From positions 2,480,001 through 2,544,000 of the forward strand of contig NZ_JBEJGX010000003.1 in NCBI RefSeq assembly GCF_040253635.1: a DNA stretch of 64,000 bases, written 5' to 3'. The position numbers were made by a program, and so were the translations under genes. The notes below the pieces were generated by a model. It worked only from the letters and a program-made list of their open reading frames with translations, did not search any database and was not told the DNA's origin. Below, piece by piece: positions 52,657 to 60,468 of this stretch. Numbering within the stretch: the first letter of the stretch is position 1; the number at the start of each line of letters is the position of its first letter. This stretch comes from Streptomyces sp. Edi2. Its GTDB lineage: Bacteria; Actinomycetota; Actinomycetes; Streptomycetales; Streptomycetaceae.

Positions 52657-53829
52657 ATGAGTGATGGGGTGATCGAGGCCGCTTCCGGTGCTCCGCCTCC
52701 GGAGTCGGCCTCCGGCGTGCCAGGCATCGACGTGACGCGCGACTCAGACACACCGGGGGTGTGCACCGTGGAGGTATCCGGCCTTCATGCCACAGGGGAA
52801 TGGCCTGTTCTGAGTGAGGAAGTCCGGGCTGTGTACCGGTTCCTGGCCGAGGTCCCCGAAGGCATCTCTACCCACGAGGTGCGTACGCGGACACGGATGT
52901 CCGACGAGTCCCTGGACCGGGCGATCGACAAGCTGATGACGCTCAGGCTGCTGTGCAAGTCCTCGTGGGAGAAGGGCACCCTGCGGGCCCTCTCACCCGA
53001 AAGTGCCAGGGTGCAGCTCGTCTGGCCGATCGTCAGGGAGCTGAACCGTCGTCAGCGCGAGGTGGATGCCATCCGTGAGGTGTACTCCGAGCTCGCGCAG
53101 GTCTACGAGAACGCCACGCTGCACGAGGCCGGGACGAGCCCGTTGGAGATCATTCCGGATCTTCCGTCGGTCCGCCGGACCCTCGCCCAGCTCGCCGCCG
53201 AGGCCACCGAGGAAGTGATCACCGCCCAGCCGGGCGGAGCGCGGCCCGCCGAAGCACTCAAGGAATCGCTGGAGTGCACCGACGAGTTACTGGACCGAGG
53301 CGTCCGGCTGCGGACCCTCTACCAGCACACCGCGCGGTTCAGCCCCGCGACCACGGAGTTCGTCCATCACGTCACGGGGCGGGGAGCCGAAGTCCGCACC
53401 CGGAGCGACGGATTCATGAAGCTGCTCCTCTTCGACGGCAAGGTGGCGGTGACCACGCTGCGCGACGACCGGTACGGTGCACTGATCGTCCGGGATCCAC
53501 ACGTCGTCGACTTCATGCGGACCGCGTTCGAACCGGCCTGGAGCACAGCCATCCCCTTCCCCTCCAGATACGACCCGGTCACCGCCGACCAGGTCCTGGA
53601 CGACATCAAAACCACGATCGCCCATCTGCTGACAGAGGGCCTGGAGGACAAGGTCATCGCCCGTCGGCTGGGCATGTCCTTACGAACCTGCCAGCGCCAT
53701 GTCTCCGACCTCATGCGAAGGCTGGGCGCAAGGAACAGGCTGCACCTCGGCTACCTTCTCCACTCCCACCAGCTACGGGAACGGGGCACGGTCCCCCGGA
53801 TCCCCTCCCACATCGACACCGGCAGCTGA
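52657..53829 (+). CDS. TrmB/LuxR-type pathway regulator with two TTA codons
   Basis: The product is 390 aa. An N-terminal winged helix (LSEEVRAVYRFLAEVPEGIS, then THEVRTRTRM), a central PLD-like/helical domain and a C-terminal LuxR helix-turn-helix (GLEDKVIARRLGMSLRTCQR, HVSDLMRRLGARNRLHLGYL) are seen. TTA codons at 53287 and 53680 make its translation dependent on the bldA tRNA, typical of antibiotic-pathway regulators. It diverges from the carbamoyltransferase operon and likely switches it on. Confidence 0.9.
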   Translation: MSDGVIEAASGAPPPESASGVPGIDVTRDSDTPGVCTVEVSGLHATGEWPVLSEEVRAVYRFLAEVPEGISTHEVRTRTRMSDESLDRAIDKLMTLRLLCKSSWEKGTLRALSPESARVQLVWPIVRELNRRQREVDAIREVYSELAQVYENATLHEAGTSPLEIIPDLPSVRRTLAQLAAEATEEVITAQPGGARPAEALKESLECTDELLDRGVRLRTLYQHTARFSPATTEFVHHVTGRGAEVRTRSDGFMKLLLFDGKVAVTTLRDDRYGALIVRDPHVVDFMRTAFEPAWSTAIPFPSRYDPVTADQVLDDIKTTIAHLLTEGLEDKVIARRLGMSLRTCQRHVSDLMRRLGARNRLHLGYLLHSHQLRERGTVPRIPSHIDTGS

Positions 53830-53891
53830 TTCGACTCGTCCGGCAGCAGGCACTCACCGGCACACCGGCACACCGGCACACCTGGATCCAC

Positions 53892-54374
53892 TCACCGGCT
53901 GAACGAATCGAGGAAATCGCGGAGCACGCCACCGGAGAACGGATCCACCTCGGGGTCTTCAGGAGTGACCAGACTGACGGCAAAGTACTCGCACAAGAGA
54001 AGCGAAGCACCCTCCACGACCGCCGAATCCTCCGGATCGGCGAGCTGAACCCCAGCCACCTGATGCGCACGAAGCACGCCTGGATGCTGCTTGTAGAGAA
54101 CGGAGAAGGGCCCCTCACCCTGACCATTCAGCGTGTACCCGTGCTCCTCCCAGAAGTCCTCCATGGCGTGATCTTCGGAGAAGGTGACAACACTGGAGTA
54201 TTCACCTTCCGAGGCTTCTACAAGCTGCCACCCCTCAAGTGATTCTGCAGTCACCCCCTCCCCATCGAGAAACAATCCGGGCCACCTCCGGACCTGACGC
54301 AGGGTAAACCTCTTCATCACTTCCGGGAAGGCACGGTCGGTAATGAAGTCGCTCGAGTACCCTGTGATGTCCAC
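53892..54374 (-). CDS. Hypothetical acidic protein
   Basis: The product is 160 aa, soluble, Glu/Asp-rich, with patterns such as GWQLVEASEGEYSSVVTFSE and EDFWEEHGYTLNGQ. It resembles small immunity-type or SUKH-like proteins by composition only; no family assigned. GTG start at 54374 with AGGGAT upstream. It is convergent with the LuxR gene. Confidence 0.6.
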   Translation of the reverse strand: MDITGYSSDFITDRAFPEVMKRFTLRQVRRWPGLFLDGEGVTAESLEGWQLVEASEGEYSSVVTFSEDHAMEDFWEEHGYTLNGQGEGPFSVLYKQHPGVLRAHQVAGVQLADPEDSAVVEGASLLLCEYFAVSLVTPEDPEVDPFSGGVLRDFLDSFSR

Positions 54375-54392
54375 ACAAATCCCTGTTCGCTC

Positions 54393-54770
54393 TTACCTGT
54401 TCAGGAGGTCACGCCTGGTGTGGGTCCACGATATTTGATGACTCCGCGCGGAATCGGGGAATCGGGGAATCGGGGAATCGCCTGACGAGAACCAGATACG
54501 GCTTCTTCCGCCCTTCAACCATCCAGGAAAGCGGACAGGTTGCTTGCTCTTGTCGATTTCCCCCTCAATCTCCTTGTGAGCGTCATCCACCTTCTGCGCG
54601 AAGTCGCGTACATGGGGCGTGGACTCACGGACCCTGCCCAGCTGGTGCAGTACGCGGGCACCACCACTTGGTGCGCCTTGGCAGCCAACTCGTCGATCGT
54701 CCGGTCGGCGACCGGCTCGAACCGCAGGCGCAGGTGCAGGACGCCCAGCACCCCGTACAACCGGGGCAAT
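54393..54770 (-). pseudogene. Possible decayed gene
   Basis: Protein-like stretches occur in different minus-strand frames: RLYGVLGVLHLRLRFEPVAD, then IDELAAKAHQVVVPAY, and later VDDAHKEIEGEIDKSKQPVR. They cannot be joined without a frame change. Function not recognised. Confidence 0.35.
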
Positions 54771-54939
54771 CGGTGCAGAATTTTCTGTGCGGGACGAACA
54801 GGCTCATGCGTGCCAACTACCCAGCCCTGGAAGCCTCTTTACGGGTGTTAGGTTATTCGAACGCCCGGTCGTTGTTGCGCGGCCGGTGTGTTTGAAAGAC
54901 AGCCTGGCCCGCTGGGCACCTTCGCAGGAAAGAAGATTG

Positions 54940-55260
54940 ATGAAGAAGCCTCTGACGTCGGCCGTACTCGCCGGCGCCACCGTCGCCCTGGCATTTACCT
55001 CCGTTGCCGTCACCGCTCCGACGGCCTCGGCCGTCGGCTCCTCCGCCTGTACGCGCAACGACGCAAACAGGAATTACAACATGAGCATCTACACCCCCAT
55101 CCACGCCTCCCCCAGTGGTTCCTCCAAGGTCATCGCGGGTGGTGCGAATGACTTCACGGTCAAGTGCAGCAAGTCCGGACATGACGGCCACCGTTGGTGG
55201 TACGGCTACATCAGCACGGGCAAGCAGGGCTGGGTGTGGGGTGCCAACCTCCAGAGCTAG
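54940..55260 (+). CDS. Secreted SH3-like small protein
   Basis: The product is 106 aa. A Sec signal (KPLTSAVLAGATVALAFTSV, ending ASA) precedes a bacterial SH3-like domain (SIYTPIHASPSGSSKVI, WWYGYISTGKQGWVWGANLQ). Two Cys may form a disulfide (ACTRND, VKCSKSG). Likely binds the cell wall. AGGAAAG lies before the ATG; codon use is less GC-rich than neighbours. Confidence 0.82.
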   Translation: MKKPLTSAVLAGATVALAFTSVAVTAPTASAVGSSACTRNDANRNYNMSIYTPIHASPSGSSKVIAGGANDFTVKCSKSGHDGHRWWYGYISTGKQGWVWGANLQS

Positions 55261-55390
55261 GCTGCATGCCAAGGCTTTCCAAGCGGTCGGGCACGTCGTA
55301 GTGCGCAGTGCCCGCGCTCTGGTCTACGGGCCCTTCCCCGAGGCCCCGGTCCGCCCCGCATGACCGCTGGTTTGATTACGCGATGAACGG

Positions 55391-55414
55391 CCCCGGCGAA
55401 CATTCTCGCCGGGG
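55391..55414 (+). terminator. Terminator of the SH3-like gene
   Basis: CCCCGGCGA and TCGCCGGGG form a perfect 9-bp stem with a six-base loop, followed by ACTTCTTGTTCT. Bases 55415-55674 hold no further gene. Confidence 0.8.
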
Positions 55415-55674
55415 ACTTCTTGTTCTCGCTGCCCTCAGCCGTGTCACCGCCGGTACCCGCAAGAGCTCCGGGCGGGTCCTACTACTCGGCCCGTTTGGTA
55501 GGACTGGCCTGTTGGGCGACGGAAGTCGATCCCGTGCTGCGACCCTCCCCGCCCACTGCACTTGCTTCCGGAGGGTGTCGGAGGCCTGTCGGCGGTATGT
55601 CGGTGGAGGTTGCGACCGTGGGCGGGTTGGTGCTCCCCATGAGCACGCTGCCCGAGCGCAAGGAGCCTGTCGTC

Positions 55675-56625
55675 GTGTCTTTCGCATCCCAGAGCCGGCC
55701 GTGGGACGTGCACCGGCTGCCGTCTGCCGAGGGCAGGAACTTCCTGGTCACCGGGGGTAACGCCGGAATCGGCTACTTCGTCGCGGAGCAACTCGCCGCC
55801 ACCGGCGCCCTCGTCGTACTAGGCAGCCGGGACGCCGCGAAGGCCGACGCCGCCATGGCCTCGATCCGCTCGCGCGTCTCCGGCGCGCACCTACGGCACC
55901 TTCCACTCGACCTGGCCGACCTGTCGTCCCTGAAGACCGCCGTGGACAGGCTGGACCTCGATCATCTCGACGCGGTCGTCCACAACGCAGGGGTCGCGCT
56001 CGACGACCCGCCGCGTCGGGAGACCGCGGACGGCCACGAGCTCATGTTCGGCACCAACCACCTCGGCCACTTCGCGCTCACCCAGCAGCTGGCGCCCCTG
56101 CTGTCAGCGGCGCCGGCAGGCCGCATCGTGACAGTGGGAAGCTTCGCGGCGCGGTCCGAGCGACTGGACCTGGGCGATCTGCAATCCACCCAGGACTACC
56201 GGCCCAAGCGCACCTACGGCCGGTCGAAGCTGGCGCAGATGTGCTTCGGCTTCGAGCTCGATCGCCGCCTGCGGGACGTCGGCAGCACGGTGCTCAGCGT
56301 GGTGGCCCACCCCGGCGGCGCACTGGACTCTCTCACCCCGTCCCGCCCGCCGGTACGCCTGACCACCCCCGTCGAGCGACTGCGCGCTCTGCCCGCAGGG
56401 CTCTTGGTACAGGGCAAGGATGCCGGAGCATGGCCCGTCGTCCGCGCAGTCCTCGACCCGGGCGTAGAGGGAGGACAGCTGTGGGGGCCGAGGATCTTCG
56501 GCCTGCGTGGCACCCCACGACGCGAGCCCGTCCCCTCCCACATGGCCGATCCAGCCGTCGCCGCCCGCCTGTGGTCCGCCAGCAGCGAGCTGACCGGCAC
56601 CGATCCACACCTCGGCTTCCGGTAG
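55675..56625 (+). CDS. Short-chain dehydrogenase (retinol-dehydrogenase-like)
   Basis: The product is 316 aa. Cofactor motif FLVTGGNAGIGYFVAEQLA, NAG motif in VVHNAGVAL, Ser in TVGSFAARSERL, and YGRSK as the catalytic Tyr/Lys pair. The extended C-terminus is typical of the WWOX/retinol-dehydrogenase-like SDRs of Streptomyces. AAGGAG nine bases before a GTG at 55675 decides the start; ATGs at 55597 and 55639 have no ribosome site. Confidence 0.88.
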   Translation: MSFASQSRPWDVHRLPSAEGRNFLVTGGNAGIGYFVAEQLAATGALVVLGSRDAAKADAAMASIRSRVSGAHLRHLPLDLADLSSLKTAVDRLDLDHLDAVVHNAGVALDDPPRRETADGHELMFGTNHLGHFALTQQLAPLLSAAPAGRIVTVGSFAARSERLDLGDLQSTQDYRPKRTYGRSKLAQMCFGFELDRRLRDVGSTVLSVVAHPGGALDSLTPSRPPVRLTTPVERLRALPAGLLVQGKDAGAWPVVRAVLDPGVEGGQLWGPRIFGLRGTPRREPVPSHMADPAVAARLWSASSELTGTDPHLGFR

Positions 56626-56708
56626 AGGCGGAGCCCTCGGCTTCCGGTAGTCACAGAGCTGCGCCTGGGGCAGTCATCCTGGGGCCGGCCGCCCCGGCTG
56701 CCCTGCTT

Positions 56709-57190
56709 CTACCGGTTGGCGGCCTGGACCTTCTTCTCCGAGATGAAGTCCCGGGTGGCGGCGGACGAGTCGGCCTGTACGCCGGGGACAATCGATGCTT
56801 TCGCCGGAAAGCGTTGTGACCTGTGCATACGCCGCGTCGGGGCCGCTGCGATGCACATCGCGTGCACGATCACACGTAGCTGCTGGAGACACCGGCACGT
56901 GGGCGGGTTCCAGAGAACCCACGTCCGTGGAGGCGGTCCGCAGCGGTCACGATCCCGGGCTCTTCCAGCCACTCCTTGGTCGCGACGACCGTTGCGACCA
57001 AGCCCGCGTCGGTCCTCAGCCGCATGCCTCGACCGACCATTCCGGTGGGGCGTCGCTGATGCAGATCGCTTGGCGCCAACCGACGGTGACCACGTCCCCC
57101 GCACACCAGAAAATGGCAAGGGTCGGTAGCGGCGCATGGCGCCTGGATGTGGGAGAAGTCGATGGGCAGGTGCTCAGGCACGTGCACGCC
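56709..57190 (-). pseudogene. Possible remnants next to the IS element
   Basis: Minus-strand segments such as GLVATVVATKEWLEEPG and TRDFISEKKVQAANR (ending in a stop at 56709) look like pieces of a protein tail but lie in different frames. The identity is not recognised; an ABC binding protein is one guess. The IS3-type element begins 17 bp to the right. Confidence 0.25.
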
Positions 57191-57243
57191 CTGTCAGCAG
57201 AACTGAGCTTGTTCCGCTTTGACGGACACCATTGGTGTGGTGG

Positions 57244-58116
57244 TCAGGCTGCGAGTGCGGTCTCATATTCGGCGGGACTGCGGTAGCCGAGGCTGCTGTG
57301 TAGTCGGTGCAAGTTGTACCAGCCCTCGATGAAATCAAAGATCGCGGTGCGGGCGGCGGCCCGGCTGGGCCAGGCGGCAGTGCCGAGCAACTCTCGCTTG
57401 ATGGTGGCGAAGAACGACTCGGCGAGCGCGTTGTCCCAGCACTGGCCGGTGCGGCCGACCGACAGCCGGATGCCGAACTGGTCAGCCAGGGAGGCGAATT
57501 GCTGACTGGTGTACTGGCACCCGCGATCGGAGTGGAAGATCACCGGACGGGTGGGGCGACGCTGCCGGCAGGCGGCCTTGAGAGCATCGGCGACCAGATC
57601 GGTCCGCAGGTGATCGGCTGTCGCCCAGCCCACCACCCGGCGCGAGGCGATGTCGATGACAGTGGCCAGGTAGAGCCAGCCCTCCTCGGTCGGGATGTAC
57701 GTGATGTCGCCGCACCAGCGAGCGTCGAGGGCCGCTGCGTCGGGCCGGAAGTCCCGGACAACGAGGTCGGGCCGCACGGCAGCTCGTGGATCGGGGATCG
57801 TGGTCGGGTGCCGCCGTCTGCGGTGCCGGCCCTGCAGCCCGGCGGCCCGCATCAGCCGGGCGACGCGGCGACGGCCGCATCTGGAGCCCTCACGCTTCAG
57901 TGCGGCGTGGATGCGTGGGGAGCCGTAGGTGCCGCGCGAGTGCTCATGGACTTGCGTGATCTGTTCGGTCAGCTCGGCGTCGCGGGCTGCCCGCGGGCCG
58001 GGAGTACCGGTGCGGCGGGCGTAGAAGGCGGTTCTGGAGACCCTCAGCAGTTCACACGCTCGTTTGACGTTGTGGCCGCTCTGCTTCTCCGCCTCGATGA
58101 ACGGGTGCACCGTCAC
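57244..58116 (-). CDS. IS3-family transposase orfB (DDE integrase)
   Basis: The product is 290 aa. HTH_21-like start (VHPFIEAEKQSGHNVKRACE) and an rve core with the DDE residues: RWCGDITYIPTEEGWLYLA (Asp), FHSDRGCQYTS (Asp) and NALAESFFATIKREL (Glu). The GTG overlaps the orfA stop by four bases, compatible with coupling or frameshift to OrfAB. Intact. Confidence 0.94.
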   Translation of the reverse strand: MTVHPFIEAEKQSGHNVKRACELLRVSRTAFYARRTGTPGPRAARDAELTEQITQVHEHSRGTYGSPRIHAALKREGSRCGRRRVARLMRAAGLQGRHRRRRHPTTIPDPRAAVRPDLVVRDFRPDAAALDARWCGDITYIPTEEGWLYLATVIDIASRRVVGWATADHLRTDLVADALKAACRQRRPTRPVIFHSDRGCQYTSQQFASLADQFGIRLSVGRTGQCWDNALAESFFATIKRELLGTAAWPSRAAARTAIFDFIEGWYNLHRLHSSLGYRSPAEYETALAA

Positions 58117-58421
58117 CGGGTCTCCTTCGCGAAGAAAGCCGTGGCTCGCTTGAGGATGTCGACGTCCTCGCGCAGTCGGCGGTTCTCTCGCCGCAGCGCG
58201 GCCAGTTCCTCGCGTTCGCTGCTGGTCAGGCCTTCGCGCTCGCCCGCGTCGACCTCGGCCTGGCTGACCCACAGCCGTACTGCCGTCTCGGTCAGATCGA
58301 AGTCCTTGGCGATCTGACCGGCCGAGCGGTCACCGCGCCGGCACAGCTCGACGATCTCCGCCTTGAACTCCGGCGTGAACGAACGGCGAGGGCGAGGCTT
58401 CTTCTTCCCCATGCTCTCCAT
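58113..58421 (-). CDS. IS3-family transposase orfA
   Basis: The product is 102 aa with helix-turn-helix (RSFTPEFKAEIVELCRRGDR, then FDLTETAVRLWVSQAE) and a C-terminal leucine-zipper (LAALRRENRRLREDVDILKR). It binds the IS ends. ATG at 58421 lies nine bases after GGAGG; other in-frame ATGs nearby are possible. Confidence 0.92.
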   Translation of the reverse strand: MESMGKKKPRPRRSFTPEFKAEIVELCRRGDRSAGQIAKDFDLTETAVRLWVSQAEVDAGEREGLTSSEREELAALRRENRRLREDVDILKRATAFFAKETR

Positions 58422-58481
58422 GATGGACATCCTCCCGGGGCAGAACCCCTGATCTCTGATGTCCGTCAAAGCGGATCAAGC

Positions 58482-58850
58482 CCACATAGCGATCGGTCGC
58501 CCCGGAACAGCCCCTGGGGCGACCGATTCATTCCCCCTTGCACGGACATCAGCGGCCGCTCCCCTTGCCAGTTCGCCCACGGCAGACGCATACCGCCGGA
58601 CAGGACTGGAGACCCCCTCCCAGACCATGCCAACGTACGGATGCCGCGAAAAACCGCAGGTCAACGAAGGGATTGTTGCTCGTGACGCTTACCGCCACCG
58701 CGCCGACCAACTCCCGGCGAGATCCACGCCGCCGCCGAAGGGACCTGCCGTAGTGCGCGAGCTACTGCGGTTCGACGCAGAGGACTGACCAGTCCACTGC
58801 ACGCTTCACCCCATGCCCATCCCCGCTCGCTCTTCCTCCAGGAGGCCGTC
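58482..58850. other. Intergenic region right of the IS
   Basis: A weak plus-strand reading frame ends at 58788 (TYGCREKPQVNEGIVARDAY, ADQLPARSTP) and could be the tail of a gene cut by the IS, but its start would be within the IS end. No other gene is seen. Confidence 0.4.
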
Positions 58851-59075
58851 TTGTCGCACAAGATCACCGTCCGCCAACTGATCCACCAGCTCCAGACCGT
58901 CGACCCCGACCTGCCTGCCTATCTCGCCATCAACCCCGACTGGCCCCACGCCCACTACATCGACCGCATCGTCGAAGCCCCCGGGCCGAACGGTGCCGTG
59001 TACCTCGCCGAGAACGGCCAGGAGGGCGTACTGCCTCCCCAGGTCCGCACCGAGCTGGACTGGGCGGACGTGTGA
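58851..59075 (+). CDS. DUF6225-like small protein
   Basis: The product is 74 aa. The pattern KITVRQLIHQLQTVDPDLPA, then LAINPDWP and VYLAENGQEGVLPPQV, matches a small Streptomyces family often on plasmids, phages and islands. Function unknown. Strong AGGAGG five bases before a TTG start. It is coupled to the next gene by a four-base overlap. Confidence 0.75.
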   Translation: MSHKITVRQLIHQLQTVDPDLPAYLAINPDWPHAHYIDRIVEAPGPNGAVYLAENGQEGVLPPQVRTELDWADV

Positions 59076-59491
59076 CCCACCGAGCCCCTGCACACCTCTC
59101 AGCGGAGGCGATCGGCCCGAGCCCGTACGTCGCCCTGAACGATCAGGTCCGGCACCCCATGCCCGCGTCGGTGCGCGGTGCTCTCCTGTACTCCGTCCCC
59201 TCACGACCGACCGAACCGATCTGCGCTGCGTGGGACACCGCCCCGGAACCCGAACCGCTCCGGCCCGGCGCCATCTTGCTGAGTTGGAAGCCACGCCATG
59301 GCGGCGGCATGGACGTCACCGCCCGCCTCGGCCTGGCCGCAACCACCGTCATCCTCGCCACCTGGCCCAGCCTCCACGGCGACTGGACCCTCATCGTCCA
59401 CCCCACGCTGTACGAGGTCACTGGTCTTCACGCCGCGCTGACCGTGGCCACCGACGCCTTGCACCTCGCCAACCACCTGGCCTCTTCCTGA
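59072..59491 (+). CDS. Hypothetical protein coupled to the DUF6225-like gene
   Basis: The product is 139 aa; GTG start overlaps the preceding stop. It carries MDVTARLGLAATTVILATWP and WTLIVHPTLYEVTGLHAALT, looking like a compact alpha/beta domain. No family recognised. Confidence 0.65.
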   Translation: MTHRAPAHLSAEAIGPSPYVALNDQVRHPMPASVRGALLYSVPSRPTEPICAAWDTAPEPEPLRPGAILLSWKPRHGGGMDVTARLGLAATTVILATWPSLHGDWTLIVHPTLYEVTGLHAALTVATDALHLANHLASS

Positions 59492-59513
59492 CGGCCATCC
59501 ACTCCGACCACAG

Positions 59514-59541
59514 AGGGCTGCCCCACGCCGGGGGCAGCCCT
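59514..59541 (+). terminator. Terminator after the small-gene pair
   Basis: AGGGCTGCCCC and GGGGCAGCCCT form a perfect 11-bp stem with a six-base loop, 23 bp after the stop. Confidence 0.85.
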
Positions 59542-59617
59542 CGTCCGCTGACGATGGCGCTCGTCGCAACGGCCCCGCTATGGCGCGCAGCCCGCAAGAG
59601 CACGCTGGGGACCATGA

Positions 59618-60037
59618 CTATTCGGGTCTGTGCTGGGCCAGGTAGCTGCCGGCCAGCGTTCCGTCGTACCCCGCAGCCTGAGCTGCGGCCTCCAGGCTCG
59701 GGAAGTCCTGGCCGATGCCTTCGCCGATCATCTCCAGGTAGTCCGCGCGGGTCAGCTCTCGCTCGACCCATTGGTACGCGCAGCGGCAGCGAATGCTGAT
59801 CTCGTTGCGGTTGCAGATCACCATCCAGTCGCGTCGGGCGCCGCACTGCGGGCACATGACGGTGATCCCGGTGATACGGATTTCCTCGGGATGCGTGGTG
59901 GCGCGCAGACCGATGTTCCCGCCGGAGGGCTGCATCTCCTGCTGGAGCCGCAGCAGCGGGTCATCGTCGGATGCCGTATCCGGCAGAGCAGTTCTCGGGG
60001 CCTGAAGGTTCTCGTTGAGCATCCGCATCGTCTCCAT
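59618..60037 (-). CDS. Zinc-ribbon-like hypothetical protein next to eccC
   Basis: The product is 139 aa. A CxxC...CxC ribbon is visible (VMCPQCGARRDWMVICN, RCRCAYQW) followed by LTRADYLEMIGEGIG. Start ATG at 60037 is one of three clustered ATGs. It lies 430 bp downstream of eccC in the same direction; a T7SS role is only suggested by position. Confidence 0.6.
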   Translation of the reverse strand: METMRMLNENLQAPRTALPDTASDDDPLLRLQQEMQPSGGNIGLRATTHPEEIRITGITVMCPQCGARRDWMVICNRNEISIRCRCAYQWVERELTRADYLEMIGEGIGQDFPSLEAAAQAAGYDGTLAGSYLAQHRPE

Positions 60038-60468
60038 GTCTCTGTTCAACCAGCCGTAACAGGCGCGGCTGCCGGTGTCCAGCTTTTTGTTGCGCTGGTC
60101 AGCGCCTTGTCCCGCGGGAGCGGGCTGCGCTGGAGTTGGTCTGGAATCTGGTCTCGGACGCCGACGCTTTTCGAGGTCCCGGGTTGCCGCTGGGACGTTC
60201 GCGAGTTGATAGGTGTGCGGGACGTGTCGGCGGGGGTCGCTGTCATACGGGGCGGTTCGGGAAGGCGACGCCTTCCCACGCGTCGCGTAGAGAGGGGCAG
60301 CGGCGGATGCTAGGCGCCATGCAGGTCTTGGGCGGCTCGTTCCGCGCAGGCGCCCACCTTCACGCTGCATCGGCCGTGGTGTCCGATGCACTTCAAGGGC
60401 TTGCTGACCTGCGAACGTCTGCCCCGTGCCGACCACCAGAACATCGGTGGCTAGCTGACCTCACTGGC
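60038..60468. other. Intergenic region downstream of eccC
   Basis: The minus frame of the zinc-ribbon gene stays open to 60436 but its amino-acid makeup is not protein-like. No hairpin or gene stands out. Confidence 0.4.

Larger units (their letters stand above)
57207..58481. mobile_element. IS3-family insertion sequence
   Basis: Inverted ends GCTTG(T/A)TCCGCTTTGACGG (57207 onward; mirrored at 58457-58481; 23 of 25 match) enclose orfA and orfB on the minus strand. No direct target repeat is obvious in the flanks (TGA on the left, CCC on the right). Confidence 0.9.

Noticed and set aside
57202..58485. Target-site duplication around the IS3-type element
   Set aside because: The three to five bases outside the inverted ends differ on the two sides, so none is claimed.
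60038..60436. Upstream extension of the zinc-ribbon gene
   Set aside because: Open frame but amino-acid makeup is not protein-like; clustered ATGs at 60022-60037 are better starts.
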